Shown here: in pieces, positions 10,000-18,205 of the stretch
Layout of the letters: each line of letters starts with the position of its first letter
Position numbering within the stretch: position 1 is the stretch's first letter
Assembly (NCBI RefSeq): GCF_963678635.1
Contig: NW_026971261.1
Span: forward strand, 1 to 22,106
Reading direction: 5' to 3'
Length of the DNA: 22,106 nucleotides
Source: Symsagittifera roscoffensis
Lineage: Eukaryota > Xenacoelomorpha > Acoela > Convolutidae
Notes under the pieces: generated by a model
The model's input: only the letters and a program-made list of their open reading frames with translations
What the model was told of the DNA's origin: nothing
The model's database searches: none
Program-made: the position numbers and the translations under genes

Positions 10000-10007
10000 T
10001 ATAAATA
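10000..10007 (+). promoter_or_regulatory. TATAAATA box in the LTR, on the strand opposite to the element
   Basis: TATAAATA is present here and at 18389-18396 in the other LTR. It is a good TATA-box match, but it reads away from the element's coding direction. It could drive antisense transcription or be chance in A+T-rich DNA. Confidence 0.2.
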
Positions 10008-10061
10008 GGTACTTATTTGAGCATCAGACTTCTATATATTTAATCAATTTAATCTAAAACT

Positions 10062-10079
10062 ATAACATGTTCATGTTAT
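10062..10079. repeat. Palindrome inside the LTR
   Basis: ATAACATG-TT-CATGTTAT is an 18-bp perfect inverted repeat with a 2-base centre. The other LTR keeps it at 18451-18468 with one arm change although bases around it have diverged. It may be a protein-binding site of the LTR promoter, but that is not shown. Confidence 0.6.
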
Positions 10080-10153
10080 CAGCTGGTAGTTCTAGCGCCT
10101 AAGCTAACTCAATCATGAAAGGATGTTTTACTATAAAACACATACGGATAACA

Positions 10154-10168
10154 TTTCACTCATTTTGA
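10154..10168 (-). other. Candidate polypurine tract
   Basis: On the minus strand the bases just before the 3' LTR read AAAATGAGTGAAA. That is purine-rich but interrupted, and it is where plus-strand DNA synthesis would be primed. It is weak compared with typical tracts, perhaps through decay. Confidence 0.4.
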
Positions 10169-10371
10169 TGAATTGAGTCTATCAATCCTTCCTTCTTTTT
10201 ATTGTTATTTCCCTCTTTTTATTTAAAAACAGTGCTTTCCTCCGTGTCCTGTTTGTTGGTTTTCTCGTTCTTCTCCTTTTGTTTTTCTTTTTGTTCTTGT
10301 TGATGGATGCTCATGAATGTTGTGGTCTGTGGTTGTCTGTGTCTCTTATGTTGATCGATTTGTTCTTTTTC

Positions 10372-10914
10372 TCAATGAAATGTCAGAGAATTGCTTCGTA
10401 TTGGGGAGATTGATTGTAGAAAATTCATAGCATCTGTGAAGTCTTTGCTAAATGACTCCTCAGTTGTTATCGGTTTGTCGAAGATGTAGCGAGAGCTCGT
10501 GGTTCTGGACGGTGAGACGTCGCTGGTGGTGGTTTTCCGTGAATTTTCGGGAGTTGTCGTCTCCATGTGGACTTCAGTGCACATGATCACCTCTGATGTT
10601 GCTACTGGTGATGGGGATGTATGTACGGGGGTGTCTTTGGCCGCATTGGTCGGGTTAGCATTTGGGTGTATGTTGTTGTTGTCCGCCTCAATTAACTCTA
10701 TGTTTCCGGTTGTTTCCACCATTTAAACAGCTGCTACCATTAGTGGTGATTCATTGTTATCCTCGATATGCCCATTTAGAATCGCGTTTCTGAATTTAGT
10801 AGTTAGCGTTCCTGTCTTAATTCTAATTGAGCGTCGGATTTCTGGCGATTTTTGTTCTGGAGTGGCTTTAATATCGTACACCGTGTTCTGTTTGGGGTGT
10901 TTAGTTTTTTGAGA
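10372..10914 (-). pseudogene. 3'-terminal coding tail of the LTR element
   Basis: The frame is open from just after a TGA near 10915 to the stop at 10372-10374, apart from one TAA at about 10723-10725. The first part includes SPEIRRSIRIKTGTLTTKF; an Arg-Ser-Arg stretch after a proline-rich run is common near the end of Ty3/Gypsy polyproteins. The second part starts MVETTGNIELIEADNN and is rich in Thr, Ser and Pro, with no membrane segment or Cys pattern. It is therefore more likely the polyprotein's disordered end than an envelope gene. It ends about 220 bp before the LTR. The exact role is unknown. Confidence 0.5.
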
Positions 10915-10995
10915 TCATATGGTTTATTTGAGAGAGGTTATTTAGTCTTGTGTTAGGTCAAACTTGGATTTATTTTAGGGGCTCATTTTCCCTTG

Positions 10996-11027
10996 TGGCT
11001 GCGCGTAGTGTTGGCTGCGCGTAGTGT
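10996..11027. repeat. Two tandem 16-bp repeats
   Basis: TGGCTGCGCGTAGTGT occurs twice head to tail without a gap (10996-11011 and 11012-11027). It lies inside the rearranged 3' part of the LTR element. Confidence 0.85.
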
Positions 11028-11079
11028 TTTCTTTTTCGTTACGTTTTTCCCGTGTGGTTATGTTGTCTTTGTTGATAAA

Positions 11080-11132
11080 TGGTCTGAACAACTTGAATTA
11101 TTCAGACCATTTCAATTCAATTGTTCAGACCA
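11080..11132. repeat. Inverted repeat with three TGGTCTGAA copies
   Basis: TGGTCTGAACAA (11080-11091) and its exact reverse complement TTGTTCAGACCA (11121-11132) enclose a third, inverted copy, TTCAGACCA (11101-11109). The structure stops four bases before the duplicated integrase scrap at 11137. Confidence 0.85.
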
Positions 11133-11136
11133 AAAA

Positions 11137-11212
11137 CCTCGTGCTTGATCGCATCGAATATTACGTGTTACACCGTGTTTAACAATGTGGTTCTCTATAA
11201 ATCAAATGATCG
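11137..11212 (-). repeat. Second, partial copy of the integrase core
   Basis: These 76 bp match 12424-12499 at all but about five or six positions. On the minus strand they encode the same HIVKHGVTRNIRCDQA segment around the second integrase aspartate. No other integrase sequence surrounds them, so this is a displaced fragment inside the element, produced by duplication or by template switching during reverse transcription. Confidence 0.88.
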
Positions 11213-11281
11213 GAGTCTGTTGAATTACTTCCTTAGTTGTTCTCGGTGGTGACCTTTTTGGGCTGGTATTTGCCGCTTGAG

Positions 11282-11660
11282 TTATTTTCTCCGTAGTCTT
11301 TTTCCCAAAAAACGTGGTTTGTTTAGTAAGTTTTTATACGACACGGAATCCTTTAATGCTGCTGGCCTATATTTGCTATATACTCTGGGGTCTGGAATGA
11401 AAGCGAGGCCATCATGTCCAATAAGACGGGGTTGTTTGCCATCCTCCCTTATCCACGCAGTATGCGGAGAATAGTTAATCATCGAACCATTCTCGATAAT
11501 TCTGAATTGTGCCCCAAATATTCCCTCATTTTTTTTGCAATAATTCTTTTTTTCTAGCGATTTGTACCAGGCAAAGTCCCGTTTTAGGGTTGATTGTGTG
11601 TGCTGGGCCTTTGAAACGGTCGTTTAGGAAGATAAGCGGTGCTCTTTTAAGGTTCTGTTT
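11282..11660 (-). pseudogene. Post-integrase coding remnant, family not recognised
   Basis: Reading leftward on the minus strand, one frame gives KRAPLIFLNDRFKGPAHTIN near 11630. A broken stretch around 11530 follows, then INYSPHTAWIREDGKQPRL and DPRVYSKYRPAALKDSVSY up to a stop at 11282-11284. The composition (Trp, Tyr, Pro, charged residues, few low-complexity runs) is clearly protein-like. It lies downstream of integrase, where Ty3/Gypsy elements can encode an integrase C-terminal domain or an extra ORF. I cannot match it to a named domain. At least one frameshift separates the two halves. Confidence 0.45.
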
Positions 11661-11790
11661 CATTTGATTGGTCAGTGGTCCAATGGGCTTACGTGTTCTA
11701 AAGTTTTCGCTGTTAGAAACGATTATTTTAGTTATTTGAGATCATATGGTTTATTTGACAGATGTAGATGTGCACCTATTGGAAACTTTT

Positions 11791-12290
11791 TCAGTAGTAG
11801 TCTGTCAAATTCCTCGCCACTGCTCTCCAGCGTGATTGTATGCGCCTTAGCCCCAGTTTCGGCTGGTGTTTGGCCCGTTGTTTTCCTGGATTGGTTGTCG
11901 TGCGTTGAAGAGCATTTGATGTGTTCTGTTGGGTGTTTATGACTGTGCCACTAGTTGGTACTGGGTTAAAATTCGGCTCGGGTACGTGTTGGTGCTCCCT
12001 TGTGGTTTCATTCAGAACCTTGTAAGTCAGGTCGAGCTCGACCTCACTTTTGGTTTCCCGATTCCTCATGGCCTCTGGTGTCAGCGCTGGTTGGAAAGTT
12101 TTTTTTTCATCTTAACATGTTATCTTAGTGTTTTTCCAAAAGAGGTTAGACAATTTTGGTGACGTGCTAAGGTTACTTAGTGGTGTGTTAGCCTTTCTGC
12201 CGAAGTGAGCTTCGAAAGGTGTATTTTTTGTGGTGGCATTTGGTGTTATGCGGAGTGTTAGATCGGCTCGGCCACGTCTGACGACAGTTC
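11791..12290 (-). pseudogene. Integrase C-terminal region of the LTR element
   Basis: Downstream of the catalytic core the frame reads RRGRADLTLRITPNATT and NTPFEAHFGRKANTPLSN. This corresponds to the family's segment in which a Thr-x-x-Thr-Pro-Phe-Glu motif and a Phe-Gly-Arg turn follow the last catalytic residue. After a frameshift and stops near 12110-12150 it continues with MRNRETKSEVELDLTYKVLN and ends with a basic run (LRRIQSRWRAVARN) before a stop at 11791-11793. These parts would help bind DNA or chromatin during integration. Stops and frame changes make it non-functional. Confidence 0.65.
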
Positions 12291-12302
12291 GTAGGGTTTA
12301 TT

Positions 12303-12960
12303 TCATTTATCGATTTTCACCATATTTATCGACCATACCCATGGCCCTGTGGTCGTCTACTGGTGCGAAAATTATTTTAATATGACTACTTTTGCAATAT
12401 ACGAGGAACTTTTCGCTCGGAAACCTTGTGCTTGATCGCATCGAATGTTGCGTGTTACACCGTGTTTAACAATGTGGTTCTCCATAAATGAAATGATCGT
12501 ATCTGCTTTGTTATTTGTTACGACTTTTGCGTATGGAAAACGCGAAAAACAGTCGACAGCCAGCAATATATGTTTTTCTTAATCATAATCGTCGGGTATC
12601 GCGCCCGCGAAGTCCAATTGGATCTCTTCATTAGGTTCAACAACCGCATCCAATGTAGTGTAATTCTTTTTACCTGAGATGACTTTAAAGTTCTTACCCT
12701 TTTAGCGGCAATTTCTGCAGTTTTGTGCTGTTTCTACTATGCCCCAGTGTAAGTATAGGTACCAAACATATACTGCCGCCTTTAACATTCCTCCTTCTCC
12801 CGGGTGCCTTAAATGCAATGCGTCCATCAGTGTGGCTCTGAGGTGTTTTGGGATGACGACCCTGTCATCGTATAGCAGGGTATTGTCCCTGACAGAAAGG
12901 CGAAGTTTCATATTGTAAAAGTAAGGGCCGTAGCAGTCTTTAATGTTTGTCTCATTTTTG
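12303..12960 (-). pseudogene. Integrase, zinc-binding and catalytic core
   Basis: The zinc-binding domain is clear in the open stretch 12911-12702: His33, His36, Cys65 and Cys68 form HX2H and CX2C, followed by an in-frame stop at 12702-12704. The core continues in the same frame with QLDFAGAI (first catalytic Asp at 12612-12614), a stop at 12579-12581, LAVDCFSRFPYAKVV, and CDQAQG (second Asp at 12435-12437), 59 codons later. About 35 residues further, the position of the third catalytic residue reads GMVDKYG, so the expected Glu is Asp (12328-12330); a frameshift lies between. The enzyme would insert element DNA into the chromosome. It joins the upstream pol part through a frameshift near 12955. 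Inactive. Confidence 0.85.
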
Positions 12961-13680
12961 CTGCTTGACCATGTTAATTAGCGGTGATAGGTTCCGGTCC
13001 CGACTGGTTTCTGCAGCTAGGAAGTCGATATTCATTACTTTTCTTAGATTCTCTCTGAGCCTTTGGGTGTCCTCCTCCTCTATGTTTGCTGTTTGGCATT
13101 CAGTGTCATGTCTTTTCGATGTTTCTTCTGCGTTGGTTTGGCACTCCGTGACTTGTTTTTCCTCTAGTGTTTGGCAAATTGCATCAACGTGATCGTTTTG
13201 GGTTCTCCGGAATTCGTAGCTTTCTGCTGACGGGGTAACCTGGTGTCGTACATCACTCACTGTTAATTCCGATGGTGGTGGCTTAATGAGGAAATCGTTA
13301 AGCGACACGTAATTTATAGGGTCAAAGGTGAGCTATGTTTGACTGCCATTGTGGCATTTGCGGATTATCCGCTTGAACGGAGGTAAGGCCATGTCTTGTT
13401 GCAACTGCCCATTCATTTTAAAAGAATTAATTGTTTGTTGAATTGAAAGTGAATTCTGAATTGAAGAGCGACTTGTTGTAAACAATTGACTAAGAACAGT
13501 GAATGCGGTTTGCGTGTGAACTGAAATTGAATTTGCAACATTTTTGTTCCGGTTGAGCTTTTCCGTCCCTTGATAATTCATCGGATTTTCGTTTAAGGAT
13601 ATGTTGTTAATGCTGCTATCTTCAAATTCTAAACATTTGACAAAATCGTCGACTAAAGCGACGACAAATTGTTTGTCCCA
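12952..13680 (-). pseudogene. Pol spacer between RNase H and integrase
   Basis: This continues the RNase H frame, with a single in-frame stop at 13333-13335. It is polar and low in hydrophobic residues, with LVDDFVKCLEFEDSSINN near its start and CQTLEEKQVTECQTNAEE later. In related elements this linker is variable and links RNase H to the integrase zinc finger. The frame ends at 12952-12954, where a frameshift leads into DCYGPYFYNMKLRLSVRD, the segment before the zinc finger. No separate function is implied. Confidence 0.65.
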
Positions 13681-14172
13681 GTATGCCGGGGGTTGTGGTT
13701 TACCAATTGGGTGTCGCGAAATGTAATCAATTAGGCCCATTTTACTGCCTGACAGATGAGGAATGTCAAAATCGAATGGGATCAGTCTTTCAATCCATCT
13801 GGTTAAACTACTATGTTAGGTTTTATTGCCTATGTTGCTTTTTAGCGCACTTACCAATGCTTGGTGGTCAGTTATTACAAGGAAACGTCTACCGTACAGT
13901 AAGAATTTAAAGTTCTCAGTAGCCCAAGCTGCGGCCAGGAGCTCTAGTTCGTTAACCGAGTATTTTTGTTCACATGAACTGAAGAATTGTTATGCGTACG
14001 CAATGGTTGCCCAACGATTTGGTGTTTCTTGTTCGAGTGCCGCGCCTACTCCATCACAGCTAGCGTCACATATAATACGGGTTTCTTTAGTGCTAACAAA
14101 ATGTCTGTTTTCGGTAATATTTTCAACTGCGTTTAAGATGTTTTTGAAAACTATTTCATTATCCCCTTGCAT
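13681..14172 (-). pseudogene. RNase H domain of the LTR element
   Basis: It follows the RT after a frameshift at about 14165. Visible motifs are IICDASCDGVGAALEQ with the first catalytic Asp, VNELELLAA with the Glu, FLLYGRRFLVITDHQAL with the next Asp, and the end segment PFDFDIPHLSGSKMGLIDY. Their order and spacing match Ty3/Gypsy RNase H, which removes element RNA from RNA-DNA hybrids. Two in-frame stops break it, at 13990-13992 and 13816-13818. The catalytic acids are otherwise preserved, so the decay looks random. Confidence 0.88.
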
Positions 14173-15530
14173 GCAAAATTAAATTTATTTGATGTAGAAA
14201 GTAGAGGTTGCAAGCGAGTACAAAACTGAGCCAGGTTTGGGATAAATTTATTCAAGTGGTGGATAGACCCCATAAAACTCTTCAGTTCCTCGAATGTTTT
14301 TGAATGTTTAAGATTGATATTTGCATCTGTCTTCTCTTGCATCGGGGTTGTGCCGTATTCGTTAATTACAAATCCCAGCCACTCTACCTGTTTGCAGCCA
14401 AATTTACATTTGTCTACTGAGATAGCCATTTTTTCGGCATCCAAATTAATTAGAACTCTTGTTAACTTTTCTATGTGTTGTTCCTTTGTACCGTGCGAGA
14501 TCATTAGGATATCATCTAAAAACGCGGACTTGTCTTTTTTGCTGTTAAGTCTCAGATCTATAGCTTTCTGAAACTCTGCGGGCGTATCAATGAGCCCGTA
14601 GAAGCCTGTTTGGAACTGGTAGGTTCCCGTTGCATTTCCCCCACTTATGCTAAAATTACACTGCGTTCGTGTTGTGTCGTCCAGTGGTATTTGGCTAGAC
14701 GCGTATCGTAGGTCTATTGTGGAAAAACATGTTGATCCCAGCTTATTTGTACCTTCTTGAGCCGATTGTGCTTTATTGTCCAACAAAACAACAAAATTCG
14801 GCATCTGGTATTTGTTTTTATGGATCGATTTATTTATTTGTTTCGAATCCATAGCCAGTTTTTTTGATTGATTTTTTTTCACCGTTATGGCAATAGGGCT
14901 AATGAATTGCTGGTCACTGCATTTCTCCACGCGGACGATATGGCTCTGGTCGATTAATGATCGAACTTCATTTTCCACTTTTTCTTGAATATGAATGGGA
15001 ATACGTTTCCTTCTTTTAAGAAGTTTGTATGAACCATGTGGTTTTTTTGAGCGTCTTATTCGTGTACAAATTCCAGGATACGTTGTTCTAACCCAATCCA
15101 CGATTTGTGCGTCAGAGCTGTCAATATTGTTGAAATGAATTGTTGACATACGAACTGGTTTTCTCTCCTGGTGTAGTTGTAATCCGATTTGTGGGAGAAG
15201 GTTGCGCCCCAGGATGTTCGCTCGTCTGTCATCCACCTCTATGGAAGAAGTTGTTTGCATCGTCCATCCTCTTGATTCTATAGGGGCGATTAATTGGCCA
15301 AATGAAGGGATCTTGTATCCATTGTAGCAAACCATTCGGTTGGCTTCATGGTTGTCTCCCAATTTGATCTTAGCTGCCAATTTCACTGTGGATACGAGGA
15401 GGTTAGCTGTTTTCTCATTCATGAAAGAGGTCGGGGAAACTGTGTCAGCGACCAAAGCTAACTTATTCTTCTCCGAGCGAACCTGAATAAGATGTCCTTG
15501 TAGATCTGTATTCTTGATTATATCCGCCAT
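14151..15530 (-). CDS. pol: Protease-reverse transcriptase part of pol (copy B), 459 codons
   Basis: This is the longest open frame in the window. Residues 1-125 are an aspartic protease: the active site should be Asp-Thr/Ser-Gly but reads ADTVS at 28-32, with Val in place of Gly, and ANILGRNLL at 104-112 is the usual second motif. Residues 175-440 are the RT: SPIAITVKKN (211-220), FSTIDLRYAS with the motif A Asp at 273, FLDDIL with the catalytic pair at 339-340, and EWLGFVIN in the thumb. The ATG lies 12 bases after the gag stop and in a different frame, with an in-frame stop just upstream, so start by reinitiation or frameshift is implied. It loses the RNase H frame at about 14165. The RT motifs look intact, but the protease is probably dead and the rest of the element is broken, so this is a fossil ORF. 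Confidence 0.9.
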   Translation of the reverse strand: MADIIKNTDLQGHLIQVRSEKNKLALVADTVSPTSFMNEKTANLLVSTVKLAAKIKLGDNHEANRMVCYNGYKIPSFGQLIAPIESRGWTMQTTSSIEVDDRRANILGRNLLPQIGLQLHQERKPVRMSTIHFNNIDSSDAQIVDWVRTTYPGICTRIRRSKKPHGSYKLLKRRKRIPIHIQEKVENEVRSLIDQSHIVRVEKCSDQQFISPIAITVKKNQSKKLAMDSKQINKSIHKNKYQMPNFVVLLDNKAQSAQEGTNKLGSTCFSTIDLRYASSQIPLDDTTRTQCNFSISGGNATGTYQFQTGFYGLIDTPAEFQKAIDLRLNSKKDKSAFLDDILMISHGTKEQHIEKLTRVLINLDAEKMAISVDKCKFGCKQVEWLGFVINEYGTTPMQEKTDANINLKHSKTFEELKSFMGSIHHLNKFIPNLAQFCTRLQPLLSTSNKFNFACKGIMK

Positions 15531-15541
15531 TTTGGCTTAAA

Positions 15542-16469
15542 TTATATCCAATTCGTGGATGTATCATCCGAATGGATCAGTTCCCAACCTGGGATAATGT
15601 AACCTGCTTGAAGATAATTGACGTAGACGGCCATGTCTGACTCCTGTGTCGCATTTACTTCGCTGGACTTGCATAATTTTGCCAAATGGCGCCTTTTTGT
15701 ACATTTGTTACAGATTTTGTCTCGTGCCGGACACTGTGCGAGATGGTTTGCTGAGAATGCGTTGCCGCATTTGAAGCAAGCCTTAATTTGTGAGGGCCTG
15801 TCGGTGTTGTTCCTCGATGTCATTCCTCCTTGGCTACGTCCTCGCCGCGGTTGAGACTTGTAGCCGCCCCTTTTTTGTACGAAGTTGACTGGTTCAGATT
15901 TTATGCTCGGAAATCCGCTTTGGTTTCCAGTGGTTCCCTGTTTTCTGATGTGGATTTGATTTTCGAGGCCTTCCACACGTCTCACTGCATAATCCAACGC
16001 CCGTTCAGGCGATTTGATTTCTGCTAAAAGATCTTTTTGGACCTCATCATTGGCCATATTCGCAGTAAATATGTCGCGAATGATTTCAGCCTCGAGTCCT
16101 CCATCATTGGATGCTGTACATTTAAAATTTCCTTCAACTACGAGTTATGTGAGCCCACGGTGAAATTTTTCCTTTGTATCCGTTTTTCCTTGGGTTCGTT
16201 CATAGCGATCGAACCTTATATTTCTTGCTTTTACAAACACTGCTTGTAAGCGGCCCCACAACTCCCTGGTACTCGTGTCTTGTATTTTGAGTAATTTTGA
16301 AGTAATATTGACTTATTCGTCTCTGGCCTTCGGTCCCCAGGCACAGATAAATGTAACTCCTGATCTTCATGCCTGGTTCCTCGCACGGCACACCGTACAC
16401 GTGTGTCTGAGGTTGTCTAGGAGTTGGCATTGATTCTCCCACTGGACTCGTTTTTCTTGGTTACGAATT
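15542..16469 (-). pseudogene. gag: gag, second copy (B), lacking its N terminus
   Basis: The copy begins at the duplication junction with gag sequence QEKRVQWENQCQLL, continues through GMKIRSYIYLCLGTEGQRRI, and ends with an open 171-codon stretch (16057-15542). That stretch holds MANDEVQKDLLAEIKSPERA, an Arg/Gly-rich linker and two zinc knuckles: CFKCGNAFSANHLAQC (CX2CX7HX3C) and CNKCTKRRHLAKLC (CX2CX4HX4C). These bind element RNA during packaging. Lesions are a one-base loss near 16400, a frameshift shared with copy A at 16263-16268, and a TAA at 16145-16147. The knuckle region itself is intact, unlike copy A. The stop at 15542-15544 is followed 12 bases later by the protease-RT ATG. Confidence 0.85.
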
Positions 16470-17013
16470 TGAATGGGAATGGGAATACGTCTCCTTCTTT
16501 TAAAAAGTTTGTATGAACCATGTGGTTTTTTTGAGCGTCCTATTCGTGTACAAAGTCCAGGATACGTTGTTCTAACCCAAGTCACGATTTGTGCGTCAGA
16601 GCTGTCAATATTGTTGAAATGAAGTGTTGACATACGAACTGGTTTTCTCTCCTGGTGTAGTTGTAATCCGATTTGTGGGAGAGTTTGCGCCCCAGGATGT
16701 TCGCTCGTCTGTCATCCACCTCTATGGAAGAAGTTGTTTGCATCGTCCATCCTCTTGATTCTATAGGGGCGATTAATTGGCCAAATGAAGGGATCTTGTA
16801 TACCTTGTAGCAAACCATTCGGTTGGCTTCATGGTTGTCTCCCAATTTGATCTTAGCTGCCAATTTCACTGTGGATACGAGGAGGTTAGCTGTTTTCTCA
16901 TTCACGGAAGAGGTCGGGGAATCTGTGTCAGCGACTAAAACTATCTTATTCTTCTCCGAGCGAACCTGAATAAGATGTCCTTGTAGATCTGTATCCTTGA
17001 TTATATCCGCCAT
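16470..17013 (-). pseudogene. Protease, first copy (A), truncated
   Basis: It starts MADIIKDTDLQGHL and follows the copy A gag as in copy B. The active site reads ADTDS: Asp replaces the expected Gly, a different change from the Val in copy B. The frame continues through ANILGRKL, then a one-base loss at about 16682 shifts it. The remaining homology (STLHFNNIDSSDAQIV, then KPHGSYKLFKRRRRI) is in another frame and ends at the duplication junction before any RT motif. It could make no working protease. Confidence 0.87.
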
Positions 17014-17082
17014 TTTGGCTTAAATTATATCCAGTTCGTGGATGTTTCATCCGAATGGATCAGTTCCCAACCTGGGATAATG

Positions 17083-18205
17083 TCACTTGCTTGAAGATAA
17101 TTGACGTTGACGGCCATGTCTGACTCCTGTGTCGCATTTACTTCGCTGGACTTGCGTAATTTTGCAAAATGGCGCCTTTTTTGTACATTTGTTACAGATT
17201 TTGTCTCGTGCCGGACACTGTGCGAGATGGTTTGCTGAGAATGCGTTGCCGCATTTGAAGCAAGCCTTATTTTGTGAGGGCCTGTCGGTGTTGTTCCTCG
17301 ATGTCATTCCTCCTCGGCTACGTCCTCCCCGCGGTTGTGACTTGTAGCCGCCCCTTTTTTGTACGAAGTTGACTGGTTCAGATTTTATGCTCGGAAATCC
17401 GCTTTGGTTTCCGGTGGTTCCCTGTTTTCTGATTTGGGTTTGATTTTCGAGGCCTTCCACACGTCTCATTGCATAATCCAACGCCCGTTCAGGCGATTTG
17501 GTTTCTGCTAAAAAATCTTTTTGGACCTCATCATTTGCCATATTCGCAGTAAATATGTCTCGAATGATTTCAGCCTCGAGTCCTCCATCATTGAATGCTG
17601 TACATTAAAAATTTCCTTCAACTACGAGTTCTGTGAGCCCACAGTGAAATTCTTCCAATGTTTCCGTTTTTCCTTGGGTTCGTGTGCCGGCTTCATAGCG
17701 ATCGATTCTTATATTTCTTGGTTTTACAAACACTGCTTGTAAGCGGCCCCACAACTCCCTGGTACTCGTGTGATGTATTTTGAGTAATTTTGAAGTGATA
17801 TTGACTTATTCGTCTCTGGCCTTCGGTCCCCAGGCACAGATAAATGTAACTCCTGATCTTCATGCCTGGTTCCTCCCACGGCACACCGTACACGGTGTGT
17901 CTGAGGTTGTCTAGGAGTTGGCATTGATTCTCCCACTGGACTCGTTTTTCTTCGTTACGTAATTCCCGATCTCTGATTTGTACATTGGCTTCACCGTTTA
18001 TGGGAAGCTCATACCCGGGCTCTTGTCGTTAACGTATTGCTAGTAGTGGTCCGAGTAGGTTTTTTAGGTTGATTCCGTCTTTTGCAATAATTCCTAGGAA
18101 CAATTGCTGATTCCAGATCTCCCAATCGGTAGGTGGTTCTGCTGAGGCTTTTTGCCAAAAAGGCGGAATACCGAGCGGGTTTTTGGGAGCTGCTGGCTGC
18201 GCCAT
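17083..18205 (-). pseudogene. gag: gag, first copy (A), with the original N terminus
   Basis: The first ATG (18205-18203) uses the last base of the LTR and the first two bases of the primer-binding site; the frame upstream has a stop in the LTR. It reads MAQPAAPKNPLGIPPFW, then PPTDWEIWNQQLFLG, a Trp-rich start typical of Mag-like gag. An in-frame TAA follows at 18029-18031. The same frame resumes with GMKIRSYIYLCLGTEGQRRI to a stop at 17693-17695; the true gag frame has already shifted at about 17757 (also in copy B). A further TAA lies at 17605-17607. An extra T in the run 17177-17182 destroys the second zinc knuckle, leaving CFKCGNAFSANHLAQC intact. Gag would form the particle and bind RNA. 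Confidence 0.88.
18187..18204 (-). other. Primer-binding site next to the 5' LTR
   Basis: Directly after the LTR the minus strand reads TGGCGCAGCCAGCAG. TGG pairs with the CCA end of a tRNA, and TGGCGCAG pairs with a 3' end CTGCGCCA as in eukaryotic tRNA-Ser. Later bases fit less well, so the tRNA assignment is tentative. The site overlaps the gag start. Confidence 0.65.

Larger units (their letters stand above)
9816..10153 (-). repeat. 3' LTR (338 bp)
   Basis: It starts TGTTATACCC and ends GGATAACA on the plus strand, giving the short TGTTAT/ATAACA inverted ends seen in LTRs. It matches 18205-18542 over its full length without gaps, with about 30 substitutions. Its outer end has a hairpin-like TATACC...GGTATA pair. 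TATA-like A+T-rich sequence occurs inside, but U3, R and U5 borders cannot be fixed by eye. Confidence 0.95.
10900..11758. repeat. 32-bp direct repeats bracketing an 827-bp interval
   Basis: Bases 10900-10931 and 11727-11758 agree at 31 of 32 positions, with a 24-bp perfect core (TTTGAGATCATATGGTTTAT is its beginning). Between them lie the integrase scrap, the palindrome, the 16-bp tandem repeats and an open frame at 11282-11482. The arrangement suggests a duplication with later internal loss. Confidence 0.8.
14985..17955 (-). repeat. Internal tandem duplication of gag-protease (copies A and B)
   Basis: Copy A (about 16470-17955, nearer the 5' LTR) and copy B (about 14985-16469) align across gag, its zinc knuckles and protease, with an offset of 1,484-1,494 bp that varies through small indels. 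In a sampled 410 bp around the protease I count about 12 differences, roughly 3%. The junction near 16463-16480 joins the RT-fingers-side sequence RIPIPIQI to the gag sequence RNQEKRVQWENQ. Both copies share one gag frameshift, so the element was already damaged when it was duplicated. Confidence 0.92.

Noticed and set aside
10372-10722. Envelope gene in the element's 3' ORF
   Set aside because: There is no signal peptide, membrane segment, cysteine pattern or cleavage site; it is a polar Thr/Ser-rich tail.
10499-10726. Plus-strand ORF opposite the 3' tail of the LTR element
   Set aside because: It is the antisense shadow of a Thr/Ser-rich coding frame on the minus strand.
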